Numbered from the stretch's first letter, positions 21,670 through 31,856 are shown. The stretch is 64,000 nt of DNA from Paramoeba atlantica (GCA_977017575.1 CDRNVI010000045.1:186001-250000), one strand, 5' to 3'. Numbers and translations are program-made. Notes: generated from the letters alone by a model not told the origin.

Positions 21670-24600
21670 TCTCCTCCCAGGGGCAAGTGAGCTCTATGAT
21701 ATATTCTTCCCCGTTTGCCAGTTTCACCCAGCCGTCCGGTCGGAGCTCAGTGTCCAAGTTTGTGAGCCACGACGGAGTGGAGCGGAACTGAGGAAGATCA
21801 AAGTGCGCGAGTCTTGTTGCAGGAGAATTGGCCACACAGTATGCTAGGGTTTGGAGGACTAGATCATGCCGCAGGGTGTATCGGCCCTGTTCGAGTGATT
21901 TTGCACACCCGGAGAGGATATGGCGTGTGGTCTGCGTTTCGGTTCTGCATATCGGGCACTTGTCGCTGGTGTGGGTTGAAACGCCCCATTTGCGGAGTGA
22001 TGCCCTCGTAGGAAGGGGGGTCTGAGTAATAACTGATGCCGTAAATCTTGAGAGGCTCTCGCTTTTCAGATTACATAGTGCAGCGGCAAAATCCCTCGCT
22101 AGATCCGCCTCAGTGGCCATCCTGAACCATTGCCCAGCTACGGTCGTACGTCGTTGAACAGCTTGGGAAAGGTGACGCTCATATTCAGTTGCAAGTACTC
22201 TTCGGACATTACCGCCGTGGAGGCTTTGAATGTCAATTGAGGGTCGAATGTGCCCGGATTGTCTCTTCGCTTGTTCTCGACGAATACGTTCGCGCAATGA
22301 ATACTTGACAGCAGGATCCTTTGATTTCTCCATTTGCTGAGTAGTTTGTGCTGTGCATAAGAGCCACAGTTTCGACAAGCTCAGGAGGTTCCACCCGTGC
22401 TCGGAGTAGAGAAGTTCACTCGTGGCTGTTTTGGCGAGGTTGAGCCATTTACGGATCGCTTGTGTAGCGTACCTCTGAAGACGAAGCACGTGGTTGAACG
22501 AGAGGCAGGTATTCACAACAAGGGAATAACGAAGACGCGAGATGACACCCTGGTTGTATATCCAGAGTCGTGCGGGCAGGTCATGGGCACTATTCGTAAT
22601 ATTTTGTAGCCACATGCGCAGACGAGCTCGCAGTTTCTGGAAGAGAATCTTGCTTTGTTGTGCACCTGGAGCAAGCGTCATCCCTAAGAAGGTGCTTCCT
22701 TTGTCGCATATCTGGGGAATCGGAGCTCCATTGATCGTGAGCTGAGGATGCCGAGTCATATAACCCGAGTCTTGCGTCATTGACATGTGCTGAATTCGGC
22801 ACTTTTTAACGTTGAGGTTCATCCCAATGTCGGAAAGGCCTTTTACAAGGACATTGGTGGTATTTTGCATTTCCCTGGGGGTATTCGTAATGATGGTAAG
22901 GTCGTCGGCGAAGGCTTTGAGAAAGGTCTCTTTGTCATCCCATGTGATCCCATATTGTGGGCAGCTTGATCGAACGAAACGCAGAACCAACTCCATTGCA
23001 AGATTGAATAGTATGGGGGAGAGAGTATCGCCCTGCAATACACCTCGATCTATCGGGATGGGTTTTGTAAGACCTTCAGCGCACTTGATTTGAATGGATG
23101 CTTTCTCGTAGAGTTGTTCTATGTATTGAACGATAATTGGAGATACGCGCGCCCATTTTAGAGCCTGTAACAGCACAGTATGGGGTACGGACCCGAAAGC
23201 ATTTTTGATGTCGAACTGTGCTAGACAGTATTGTCGTTTGTGGCATCTTTGGTATTCGAGGAGTTCACATACAACTTGAGTGTGCTCTACAGTACCATTC
23301 ATGTGGGGGAGAAAACCTTTTTGTATCGACGTGTCTATGGCGTGAGAATCGAGGGCGTGATGGAGGATGCGATGACTTATGATTGAGTGAAAAAGTTTCC
23401 CGAGACAGCTGGTAAGGCTAATTGGGCGCCAGTTTTCCATGAGTTTGGTGTCGCCTCCTTTGTGGATCAGTCGGGTGACGGCCGTTTTCCATGTCGGCGG
23501 GCATACGCCGAATTTGAGTATGTCGTTGAATACCTGCGCGACGACCGAGTAGATGGAAGGGCAACGCTTTAACAAGATGTTGGTTATGGTATCTGACCCC
23601 GGGGCGGCCCCCGAACGTTTTGATGATATGGCTGCGGCAATGGTGGGTCCATCTATCTCGACCCATTCCATGTGTCCACGTGGTCTAGGTTCGGTAAACT
23701 CATCTGGTGGGATGCTGAATGTCCCGTCCGGTTTGGTCAAGGATGTCTCGAAGAAGCGTTTGACCTCCTGGATGGGCACTGTGGGATATAATGAGTCTTT
23801 CCCGTCGCGATCTGCATCGTGGTGGTCTAAGGACTCCCCTGCAGCTGTCCACGGGTTGCGTTGAAATCGAGTTTGAGCCCACCGTCGTTCGATTTCCATT
23901 TTTTGTAGGCGTGCTTCTTCCTCGTATAGTTTTAGCGCTTTGTGTGCTTCTTTTATCCTCCCTCTTTGGGCATTTCGCTCTGGGCCGTGCATAAAGGTCA
24001 GTGACCGTTTTAGTTGACGAACGTGTAGATTTAATGACTTGAGAGTACGGTCGATGGCAAGGGGGCGTGAGCTACGTTTGGACCTGCCTGTTCGGGTTCG
24101 AAGTAGAAACCCGCGTGTGGGGTTAATCTCTTTCGCAGTTTCGTAGACGGATACAGCCAAGATGGCAGAAATGACTTCAGCTTGGAACAGCGCGTCTTCT
24201 TTACTTCGCGCAGGGTGCATGAATGCATTGCAACGTCCTTCAATTCTTGAGATGGTGAGATCCCATTGGCTAGTGTCAAAGTGCACCAGGGCACGTCCAC
24301 CTTGAATGGTGCGGAATGTTTCAAGCATGCTCTCGAGCTCCGAGCGTGGACAGGGTGGTGTGGCATGCGATGCGTTTGTTCGTGGGGTTCGTTGGAGTAT
24401 AGTGTGGGCACCGTTGTGGTATGAGCGGTCTGAGATCGGATCTGGGCGTCGTTCAGTAGACATTGCGGCGTTTGCAGGATGCGGGGGAGAATCTGCGACG
24501 GGGGTTGTTGGAAAGCGGTCGGCGAGGGGCTCAGGTTGTGAGGATGGTTGAACTTCCTGGGGGGCAGGCAGTGCGGTCGGTTGGGTCGGTCTATCGAGTA

Positions 24601-26215
24601 TAAGGAGGTTTCGTACAGTCCAGGATATTGCAGAGCAGGCGATTTCTCCAGCTCTCACGAGCGTGCCTTTTTGGCAGCAGGCGTGTTGGCATTGCGATTT
24701 ATCTTTGCACTTATGCTTGCAGGGACGACGTGGTCTTGTGTCTCGTGATACGTCATTTTCGTTACTGGGGGACGGTTCGTTGGGGGCGGTGCCGGGAGGC
24801 TGGGTGTTGGGAAGTGGAATTTCTCCCATGGTCCCTTCCGTGGTCTCCGTTCGCGTGGTTGGCGTCTCTGCTGTGGGAATTTCGGTTACATCCGTGGAAG
24901 CCGATGTCCACGGAATTAGATTTCGCAATGACCATGAGTGGTTTCTATTCGCCGTTGGACTGATGCGGACTCCCTCCTTGCAACATTTGTGCTTACATAG
25001 AGTCTTATTGCCACACTGATGCTTGCATGGACGGTAGTTGTCCCGGTTGGCCGTCTCTGTTGCGTTAGGATCGCTGTTGCTCCCTTGTGGCGGTGGTTGT
25101 GTGTGGGGCATAAGTCGTGTTGGTCTTGCGAGACTCCTTTCCGAGCTGTTAGTTTCTATTACATGTGCGTGTATGCGATTTTCCGTGTTCGTGCATGTGA
25201 TAGTCGTCATATCGGGGTGGGCATCGATCGAGTGGGCAGGGGTAAAGTTCGTATGTGTAACCGGTTGATCCATTGGAGGCTGTGCGGAATGCAAGTCGTG
25301 GTGTACCATCAGTTCGTCTTTGGATACGAGCACACCAATTTTGCAACAACTGTGTAGACATTTTGTTTTGTCGCGACGGGTGTGCTTGCAAGGTCTTCGC
25401 GTCTCCGTATTCGTATGGTGACGGATGGAGTTCGTTGTTGTGACAAGTGGTGCCTCCCTTTCCGTACTATTCGGTCCCACGGCGGTAGCTTCTGCGGGCG
25501 GATTAACTACGGCGGTGACTTTACAGCACGCATGCAGGCATGAGTTTTTGTCGCGACATTTGTGGTTGCATGGTTGACGTGGCTTTGTAGGTTGTGATGA
25601 GGTTTCCGGTCCTGTTGGCTGTTCCCGAATCCTGTATGCAGCATCGTAGGTGATTTGATGTTGTAGCCAAGTCCCGCTTGTGGACTCAGTGCTTCGCGCT
25701 ATATGTTTTATTTCATACTGGGACAGTCCAGGGACATTGTCGCCGTTTAGTTTTTTCATCACTGCCTTGCTTAAGTTTTGGGGAGACGAATAATGCGAGT
25801 CGAGACACATCTCCGAGTCGTGAAAAGCGGACGTCCAGCTGGCGTGGCGGAAAGTGCGGTGAGGTAGTTTCTTCTCTTTATATTCCAGGTATTCGCATGC
25901 ACCATGGTCCATAACATTCTGTACTGTGCATTTACCGACGACTAGCCCGTCACTTCTTTTGTTCTCTGTTTTTAGAGTCTTGTTTAGGGAAGCTTCGGCA
26001 GTGTGTACACTCGAGAAGAACTTCTTATCGGTAAGAAAGACAGCCGCGGCGTGTGCATCCGGAAAATATGACCACTGAACGCTTGAAGCGAGTCGAAGTT
26101 TCACTGGTACCGCGCGACTCTGGATGAAGTGGAAATTCTGTTGCTTCGCGCTGACAGGTCCTCGAGGAAGGCCGTCGTGCGCGTCGGGAGCAGATGTGAT
26201 AACATTGGAGGACAT
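21629..26215 (-). CDS. Family B polyprotein: zinc-knuckle array, RT and RLE (C-terminus shifted)
   Basis: A 1528-residue frame from the ATG at 26215, chosen because it follows the leader. Four CxxxCxxxxxCxxxCC knuckles occur at about 25522-25575, 25340-25395, 24973-25031 and 24666-24724; the second has its second cysteine replaced (PCKHTRRDKTKC). The RT follows: NWRPISLTSCLGKLF, AQFDIKNAFGSVPH, GVLQGDTLSPILF and catalytic FADDLTII. The C-terminus has CPICRTETQTTRH...C, RHD, then the RLE motifs RPDGWVKL and YIIELTCPWEEN. A small deletion near 21665 shifts the frame; the last 80 residues (KYTNIYHSRRL...FEVGARG) continue in another frame to 21412. The N-terminal CxxC modules and C2H2 finger of B1 are absent, so B2 starts differently. 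Confidence 0.88.
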   Translation of the reverse strand: MSSNVITSAPDAHDGLPRGPVSAKQQNFHFIQSRAVPVKLRLASSVQWSYFPDAHAAAVFLTDKKFFSSVHTAEASLNKTLKTENKRSDGLVVGKCTVQNVMDHGACEYLEYKEKKLPHRTFRHASWTSAFHDSEMCLDSHYSSPQNLSKAVMKKLNGDNVPGLSQYEIKHIARSTESTSGTWLQHQITYDAAYRIREQPTGPETSSQPTKPRQPCNHKCRDKNSCLHACCKVTAVVNPPAEATAVGPNSTEREAPLVTTTNSIRHHTNTETRRPCKHTRRDKTKCLHSCCKIGVLVSKDELMVHHDLHSAQPPMDQPVTHTNFTPAHSIDAHPDMTTITCTNTENRIHAHVIETNSSERSLARPTRLMPHTQPPPQGSNSDPNATETANRDNYRPCKHQCGNKTLCKHKCCKEGVRISPTANRNHSWSLRNLIPWTSASTDVTEIPTAETPTTRTETTEGTMGEIPLPNTQPPGTAPNEPSPSNENDVSRDTRPRRPCKHKCKDKSQCQHACCQKGTLVRAGEIACSAISWTVRNLLILDRPTQPTALPAPQEVQPSSQPEPLADRFPTTPVADSPPHPANAAMSTERRPDPISDRSYHNGAHTILQRTPRTNASHATPPCPRSELESMLETFRTIQGGRALVHFDTSQWDLTISRIEGRCNAFMHPARSKEDALFQAEVISAILAVSVYETAKEINPTRGFLLRTRTGRSKRSSRPLAIDRTLKSLNLHVRQLKRSLTFMHGPERNAQRGRIKEAHKALKLYEEEARLQKMEIERRWAQTRFQRNPWTAAGESLDHHDADRDGKDSLYPTVPIQEVKRFFETSLTKPDGTFSIPPDEFTEPRPRGHMEWVEIDGPTIAAAISSKRSGAAPGSDTITNILLKRCPSIYSVVAQVFNDILKFGVCPPTWKTAVTRLIHKGGDTKLMENWRPISLTSCLGKLFHSIISHRILHHALDSHAIDTSIQKGFLPHMNGTVEHTQVVCELLEYQRCHKRQYCLAQFDIKNAFGSVPHTVLLQALKWARVSPIIVQYIEQLYEKASIQIKCAEGLTKPIPIDRGVLQGDTLSPILFNLAMELVLRFVRSSCPQYGITWDDKETFLKAFADDLTIITNTPREMQNTTNVLVKGLSDIGMNLNVKKCRIQHMSMTQDSGYMTRHPQLTINGAPIPQICDKGSTFLGMTLAPGAQQSKILFQKLRARLRMWLQNITNSAHDLPARLWIYNQGVISRLRYSLVVNTCLSFNHVLRLQRYATQAIRKWLNLAKTATSELLYSEHGWNLLSLSKLWLLCTAQTTQQMEKSKDPAVKYSLRERIRREQAKRQSGHIRPSIDIQSLHGGNVRRVLATEYERHLSQAVQRRTTVAGQWFRMATEADLARDFAAALCNLKSESLSRFTASVITQTPLPTRASLRKWGVSTHTSDKCPICRTETQTTRHILSGCAKSLEQGRYTLRHDLVLQTLAYCVANSPATRLAHFDLPQFRSTPSWLTNLDTELRPDGWVKLANGEEYIIELTCPWEENEQVYKYLSFQEA

Positions 26216-26246
26216 GCTCCGAGAGATAAGTTTAGTACAAAATTGA

Positions 26247-26279
26247 AAATAATTCAACAAGGTACAGAAACTGTATCTT
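26247..26279 (-). promoter_or_regulatory. Shared 5' leader, copy on minus strand (element B2)
   Basis: On the minus strand it reads GATACAG-TTTCTGTACC-TTGTTGAATTATTTTC. The first hairpin (ATCTTT stem) is missing, so this leader is 5'-shortened. The ATG of the B2 protein is about 32 bases downstream, at 26215. Confidence 0.85.
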
Positions 26280-26575
26280 CTTCTGCGTAATTAGTTCATA
26301 ATATAGTTAGTTCCATGTAAACTAGTTTCTTGGAGACTTGTTTCACTAAATTAAAGATACTAAAAGTTTGGTTTTCAAGTCGAAACGTTAAGTGAAAGAA
26401 GTTGGAAGCTATAAAAAAGAGAGTCGTTACAAATCGAGTGTTACAACTATGAGACCTTCCTCCAATAATGTCCTAAATCTCTACGTGAAATCATACGTGT
26501 CTTGTACAAGTTTGTCTTGTACAACGATTATTTCTTATGTGGCGCACAGCTATGCATTCCGCCATTTGATTACTA

Positions 26576-28333
26576 ATGAATAAACGTAGGTTTATTCGTC
26601 TTTTGACATTGGGATATAATATAGTATTAATGAACGAACCCGCGGACAACCTAGAATATGGAACGGCATATGGTGCAGTCCTCCAAAAGTCCTGTACACT
26701 AAAGCAACGGGCCCTTGATCCCATTTCGGTTGCAGGTCGTCTTCATATCGATACTCTATGCGCTATTGCATCTCGAAGCACGTACACGTGGGGAAAAAAG
26801 TGCCTTACCATACTCACTAATGAACACTCATTTCGTCTTTTCACGGAATTCGAAGGCTTTCGTGGGAAACTTGGGGTACATTCTGAAGCAAAATGGCGTG
26901 ATCACTTAGCTGAGCTTTGTTCGTATGAAGTACTGCGCAGAGTTCAGGATTTTCGTAATGATTTTCGCCTTTATTTACGATACTTTGAAGTGCCAAAAGA
27001 TGAAATTTCATCTCGGAGCATCGTAGATTGCACCCCTATAAACGATAGATGCGCTACTCCCCCTAGGCTAAACTTTCCAGCTCTCGCAGAAGTCACACAC
27101 ATCTTATCATGCTTTCCAGGTGGAAAATTCTTGATTGCGGACATTCGTCATTTCTTTCATCAAATACGAATCCCATCAGGCTTGGGTCGCATATTCTCAA
27201 TAAAATGCGAGGACAAGACTTTCGAGTTGCGAGTTCTCCCAATGGGGTTCTCTTGGGCTCCTTATCTTGCCCAATGTCTGGCATGGATAATTGTTTTAGC
27301 GGCTTGTACTACAGGTTATGAGATGTTACCTGTCCGAGACACATCTGAATCACCTCCGGCATTCGCGTGGGCGATAAATAAGAAGACAAAAGCAAAACAA
27401 GGTGCAGTATTTGTTTGGATTGACAATGTGTTGGTCATATCTAGCAACGAAGGTTTTTTAAGTCAGTTAAGATCGCAACTCATGAAAAGCATGAAGAGAC
27501 CGCCAACGGGTTGCAACGTCGAATGGAAATATATCGACGGCCCATGTGATCAAGCCCTATTTTTAGGAATAGAGTTCTCTTGGGAAATAGGCAATTTATT
27601 TTGGAAACACGCTGAATCTAACATTGCTCGTTGGAGAGTACTAGAAACGGTGTCACCTACGACCGTGCGAGACATAAAGAGGGTGATAGGTGTGATCATG
27701 TGGGATACAATGGTCACCCAATCCTCCTTTGCTTCAGTCTATGATGTTCGAATGATCGCGAAAGAGATATCGCACCTATCCGAAGAAAGCTTTTACAAAT
27801 TGAAGAGCGAAGACTTAAAGCTCTTGAGCATGCATGTAGTGCGTATATTGAGTAACAAGAGAAGTTGCGCATTACCGCCAATTCCAATTTCCCATCTCGT
27901 TCTTGCTTTTTCGGACGCATCTTCGACCCACACTGGTTTCTGCGTACTCCGTCAATCGGGAGAAATTTTGCTGCAAGAAAGTATTCCAATACTTGTATCG
28001 GGAGATATATACGATGCGGAGTTCTCTGCGGCAAAAGCCGCCTTAATCAAAGGGTGGGAACTTGCTCCCCATGTGATTCTAGGATGCGATAATATGGACG
28101 TTCTGCGGGCACTCCAAAAGCGCACATCAGTTCGACATTCAATTTGTCAGCAGCTCCTAGACATCGAAGAAAGGAGAAAGAGTGGGCTATCGTTTCGCAT
28201 CTTTTATCTCAAATCTAAGGAGAATCCAGCAGACGGCCTAACGCGGGAAGAGTTCGGATTCCGAGTCAAAGACGGTCTTTTGCCCGGAGGAGTCGAAATC
28301 GCTCTCTCACATATGGACCCAATCATAATCTGA
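26576..28333 (+). mobile_element. RT-RNase H gene of DIRS-like element E4 (fossil, open frame)
   Basis: About 585 codons. RT parts: LNFPALAEVTHIL, GGKFLIADIRHFFHQIRI, FELRVLPMGFSWAPYLAQ and a VWIDNVL box at the YxDD position. RNase H parts: LAFSDASSTHTGF, LGCDNMDVLRAL and KENPADGLTREEF near the end. The domain layout and the absence of protease or DDE integrase fit the DIRS group. The frame looks whole. It is separated from the recombinase by B2. Confidence 0.75.
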
Positions 28334-28890
28334 GATTGACAAGTAAACGAAGCTGCGAAGGCGAATGGACTACCCTAAAAAAAAATGAACCAGTATATTC
28401 ATCTCTATTGCTCCAGTTACGGAAAATCCGTAGCCAACTCGTCTAAGGTCCACGCACAGAGTGAGAGTAAAAACCCCGTCAGCATTCGAGTCGAATGATT
28501 AGACATAATAAGAAAATGCAGAATCTAAAATTTACAGGTAATTTGCTTTTACTGGGTTTTTGTTTATGACCATGTAAATATTTTGAAATACAAAATCTTT
28601 TAAGACCGCATAATAAGCTATGCGCGTGTTATTTTTCCTTTTTTATGTTTTCAGTACATGCAATTTATAATTTAGTTTTAGTATGAACTAATTTAATCCC
28701 ACTATCATTTCATGTCGAATTAGGCTCACAAGTTGCTGCACTTGTTCTAGAGCTCCCTGGTCCCATAACCCAGCCTTTTTGACGCACGAATGAAATCGTG
28801 TTGCCGGGGAGATCACTTGGTTGTGGGAACGGGCCCCTTAAGTGGGAAGCCCCTGGGCTGAGAAAGGAGGCCTCTAACGAAAAAAAAAGG
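28334..28890. other. Gene-free stretch between RT-RNase H and the right inverted repeat
   Basis: AT-rich to 28690, then GC-richer. Nothing coding is supported. In the DIRS-like model it is 3' non-coding sequence of E4. Confidence 0.45.
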
Positions 28891-29011
28891 GTTTTTTTCC
28901 AATGGCTGATCTCAGTGCCAGGCAAGACAAGGCGTGTTTACTACGCCCGAGATAATGGGGAGTTGCTATGTCCCTGGGCCGATTACTGATCAGGGATTGG
29001 CAACACCCTCA
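28891..29011 (+). repeat. 121-bp inverted repeat S, right copy
   Basis: Matches the left copy (18334-18454, inverted) at about 119 of 121 positions. Its last bases, CCCTCA, run straight into the truncated leader of element A2 (GTTTCTGTACC). Confidence 0.85.
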
Positions 29012-29036
29012 GTTTCTGTACCTTGTTGAATTATTT
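29010..29036 (+). promoter_or_regulatory. Shared 5' leader, truncated (element A2)
   Basis: Only CAGTTTCTGTACCTTGTTG and AATTATTTC remain; the preceding AAAGATA is replaced by the end of repeat S. The ATG of the A2 protein follows at 29070. Confidence 0.8.
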
Positions 29037-29069
29037 CTCTTTTCCTTCCTATTGACTTTACATACGCCA

Positions 29070-31828
29070 ATGAATGACCCTCGATCAGGGGGGAAGCTCT
29101 GGTGTTGTCACTGTGGCACACGTTTTGTCCCACATAACCCCGCCCACCGATTTTGCGCGAAATGCTCGCCCAAATTCTCACAGCCCCCATTACATCCCAC
29201 CATTCGCTCGTACCCTTCCGTCCAGCCACGCGCGGCGACGAACCCTCCAAGCCCACCCAGCACTCAAAATCATGTGCTGCTTGCTCCGCCCCGTTCTTTC
29301 CCGCTAGGCCTTACTTCCGGTGGTGTGAGTCCTGCGCACTGTCTTGTTCAAACACTTCTCAGGGTCTCACTAAACCCTGCGAAGTGTGTTCGTCCCCTTT
29401 CAGCCCTAAACGCCCCTATTTCAATCGCTGTGATGCGTGCGACTTCGAATCCCCTCATGCCCCACGAGACCACACCGGAACTCCGTCCTCGAAGCCTCCC
29501 CGATTTATGGGAACGTCAAAGCTCCCCTCACGCCCTCCTGCCAGAACTGCAACTTCCTTCGCTTCACACACCGAACGGCCGAAGAAAACATTCGTCCAAG
29601 CACTAAAGGGGGTAACGCGCAGTAACTACCCCTTCTCCTCTAGCGAAAGCGAAACCCCTACGGGGAAGACGAAACACATTCTTTCATTGGAGGAACGTTT
29701 TTCCCTGTTTGAGAAGCTAAATAAAGAATCACATTCCACTCTAAAGAGAAACCGGGTCCCTGAAAACGGTTTCATAGCGGACATAGAGCACGAGATCCGT
29801 TCAACCGAAAAAGAACTCTCCTTCGTTCAATTAGTCGCCCAGTAGCTCGTCTCCAGACACAATCTCCTTCTCCAAAACCTTAACGCAAGACGCGAGTGGC
29901 ATCTCGCTCTTGCCCGAAAGCTCTCCATTATAGAGAAAAAGGGACACGTTTGCAACACCTGTTCAAAGCAACTGATGGATGCCGACCAACTGAGTGAGCA
30001 CAAGAAAGTACACCTTGAACACGACATCAAGGTTGCGTTTCGCAAAGCTATGGACGCCAAAAGAAGTATCCTGTTAGAGGAAAGCTCCGAGATTGTAGAG
30101 AAAGTAGAGACCTTCCACCGGGAACTTCAAGCCCTCACAAGAACGCCGTCTGCTAACTCGCCTTTTATGCAAAAGGCCGAGAGAAACATGAAGGAAACTG
30201 AATTGGAGGACTGGATCGGCCCGGGCTGGGATGACGATCTAGATGACGACAGCACCGTCGACGTTACAATTCGTCTCCTTCTTTGCCCATCGCCTGGGGA
30301 AAAGCTCACCTTCCCAGGTGTTCCGTCTCACACCCATCTGGATTCAGTTAGAGACAAGATCGCGCTCTGTTTGGGGCTCCGCAGTGAGCTCGTGACACTC
30401 GTTGATTCAGCAACCGGAGCCACTATGGATTTAACCGAGAAGCTCAGCAACATATCGCCCCTAGTCACTTTAGGCACTGCTCTTCGGATACCTTACAACG
30501 CCGCAAAGTCGTCAGGAAACAGAGTCCTCATTTACGGATACCCGACAGGTGAGACGTCCATCACTGTCCCCTCCAGCGTGCCTAATAACAAATTATCGGT
30601 TGCTATATGTTCACATTTAGGTATCGACCCAGAATTCGCCCCCGCGTGGTGCGAAGTGCCCTCCCCCTCAGGACCGCACTGGTGTTTCACGCCCAGCGAG
30701 AAGCTTATCGCGAACTCAGGGTGGAGCAAGACCCAGGTAGATATCGGTCTTTTACGAGGGGGAGTGGAGTGGAACCCAGGCCCTCCCCGCGTATTGCAAA
30801 ACCTCACCTCGCCTGCCCTAGAGCTAGAGACCAGCACCGGGTGGACCCAAGCGAGCGTAAAAAACGAACTCGTGCGAGGCGGAGTGGAACAGAATCCGGG
30901 ACCCGATACCCCGTACTCTGCACGACGATCGCTTCTTCTCCATTCCAATAATCTCTCCGCAACCACACTTCCCCTCTTCATGCCCACAGAATCTCGTGTT
31001 TGTCTCGCGGACGGATGCACTTGGAGGGCACAAGGGTCAACTTTGGGCGTCGGCTCTCTCCGAGGCGATGGCTGCCGCGGCGAAGGAAAACACTACTTGC
31101 GCTTTGACCCTCTTAGCGATGCTCCCGAAGTGCGTCCTCCCTACCCCTTATCGTGGGGGGCGCAAAGGACATACTTCGTACGCCAACCACGTTTCTCAAG
31201 TGCCTAGAGCGTTGGCAAGCGCGCGAATACGCTGACCTATGGTATGATGCAATTTCCTCCTTCAATAACAAGCAACATAGTTCTCCGAAAACCCCTCACA
31301 ACGACGAGAAGCGAGCAGCCATTCGCGCAGAGCTCCCCGCACGACAAGGCGAATTTTCCCGGGGTATGGCAGCCCTTACGGCCTCTCCGATGGCGCCAGA
31401 CAGCCCAGAAACCCTCTCAAAGCTTCGAAATAAACACCCTTGTCGCCTGCCCTGCCCCGTCTTTTTGACAGAATTCCTCGCCACCGAACCACCCCCAACG
31501 CGCTCTCACCCGTTGGTGGTTGGGAGCTGACGTCTACGTGGAATCTCGGCCCTGTCCTATGACCAAGTGTGCGCAGCCTCTCGGGCGCGAGGGGAGCCAT
31601 GCCCTGGTGTGTAAAAGTGGCTATGGCCTTATCTCCCGGCACAACGCGCTAGTGGAGCACTTCATTACGGTGTGCAGTAAAGCACATCTCGCTCCACAAC
31701 TTTAAAAGAGTCTTGGGAACCGCGGCCCTGGTGGCGGCCTCACGAGGCCAGGAGATGTCTTCCTTCCGAGCTCTGGCCTGGCGGCCGTTCTGGTGCTAGA
31801 CTTCTGTGTTACCCACGTTCAGCAAACC
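29070..31828 (+). pseudogene. A2 RLE retrotransposon protein with ubiquitin-like domains and two 2A-like peptides, RT deleted
   Basis: From the ATG at 29070: three CxxC...F.P..P..R.C..C modules (CCHCGTRFVP, CAACSAPFFP, CEVCSSPFSP), a C2H2 finger (HVCNTCSKQL), then two segments I read as ubiquitin-like (about 30258-30500 and 30520-30745), each strand-helix-strand in pattern. LLRGGVEWNPGP (30749-30784) and LVRGGVEQNPGP (30869-30904) follow. Then comes the family A pre-RT motif TLLAMLPKCVLPTPYRGG, and without any RT the C-terminal zinc finger (CPMTKCAQPLG), RHNAL and the start of the RLE (GDVFLPS...LVLDFCVTHVQQ). Breaks: a frameshift near 29150, an in-frame TAG at 29843, frameshifts near 31010 and 31150, and loss of the whole RT near 31450. 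N2 interrupts the RLE at 31828. Confidence 0.8.
30749..30904 (+). other. Tandem 2A-like ribosome-skipping motifs in A2
   Basis: Two NPGP motifs 120 bases apart in one frame, each preceded by the same short module (GW[S/T]..V). True 2A peptides (D-[V/I]-E-x-N-P-G-P) make the ribosome skip the final G-P bond. Here the usual D is G (RGGVE), so activity is uncertain. Non-LTR retrotransposons of other lineages are known to carry 2A sequences. Confidence 0.75.
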
Positions 31829-31856
31829 ATAAAGATACAGTTTCTGTACCTTGTTG
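31829..31856 (+). promoter_or_regulatory. Shared 5' leader at the exact edge of insertion N2
   Basis: This copy defines the mobile unit: the insertion boundary falls at ATAAAGATACAG, so the leader travels with the element and is not flanking target DNA. Confidence 0.85.

Larger units (their letters stand above)
21412..26279 (-). mobile_element. Family B RLE retrotransposon, copy B2, inserted in E4
   Basis: It runs on the minus strand from its leader (about 26279 down to 26247) to the end of the RLE domain at 21412. All domains of family B are present, including the RT centre lost from B1. It is inserted between the recombinase and RT genes of E4. I see one frame break, near 21665. Confidence 0.85.
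18334..29011 (+). mobile_element. DIRS-like tyrosine-recombinase retroelement E4, interrupted by B2 (fossil)
   Basis: Inverted 121-bp repeats bracket a gag-position frame, a tyrosine recombinase and an RT-RNase H gene, all on the plus strand. Removing the roughly 4.9-kb family B insertion leaves about 5.7 kb, the usual size of DIRS-group elements. The order recombinase before RT is unusual, since DIRS and Ngaro elements normally end with the recombinase; adjacent unrelated elements remain possible. Near-identical end repeats suggest a fairly recent insertion. It is broken by the B2 insertion and by about one or two further defects. Confidence 0.65.

Noticed and set aside
30500-31020. Minus-strand frame of 162 codons opposite the 2A region
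   Set aside because: Shadow of the A2 reading frame; the forward frame has zinc-finger and NPGP motifs, the reverse has none.
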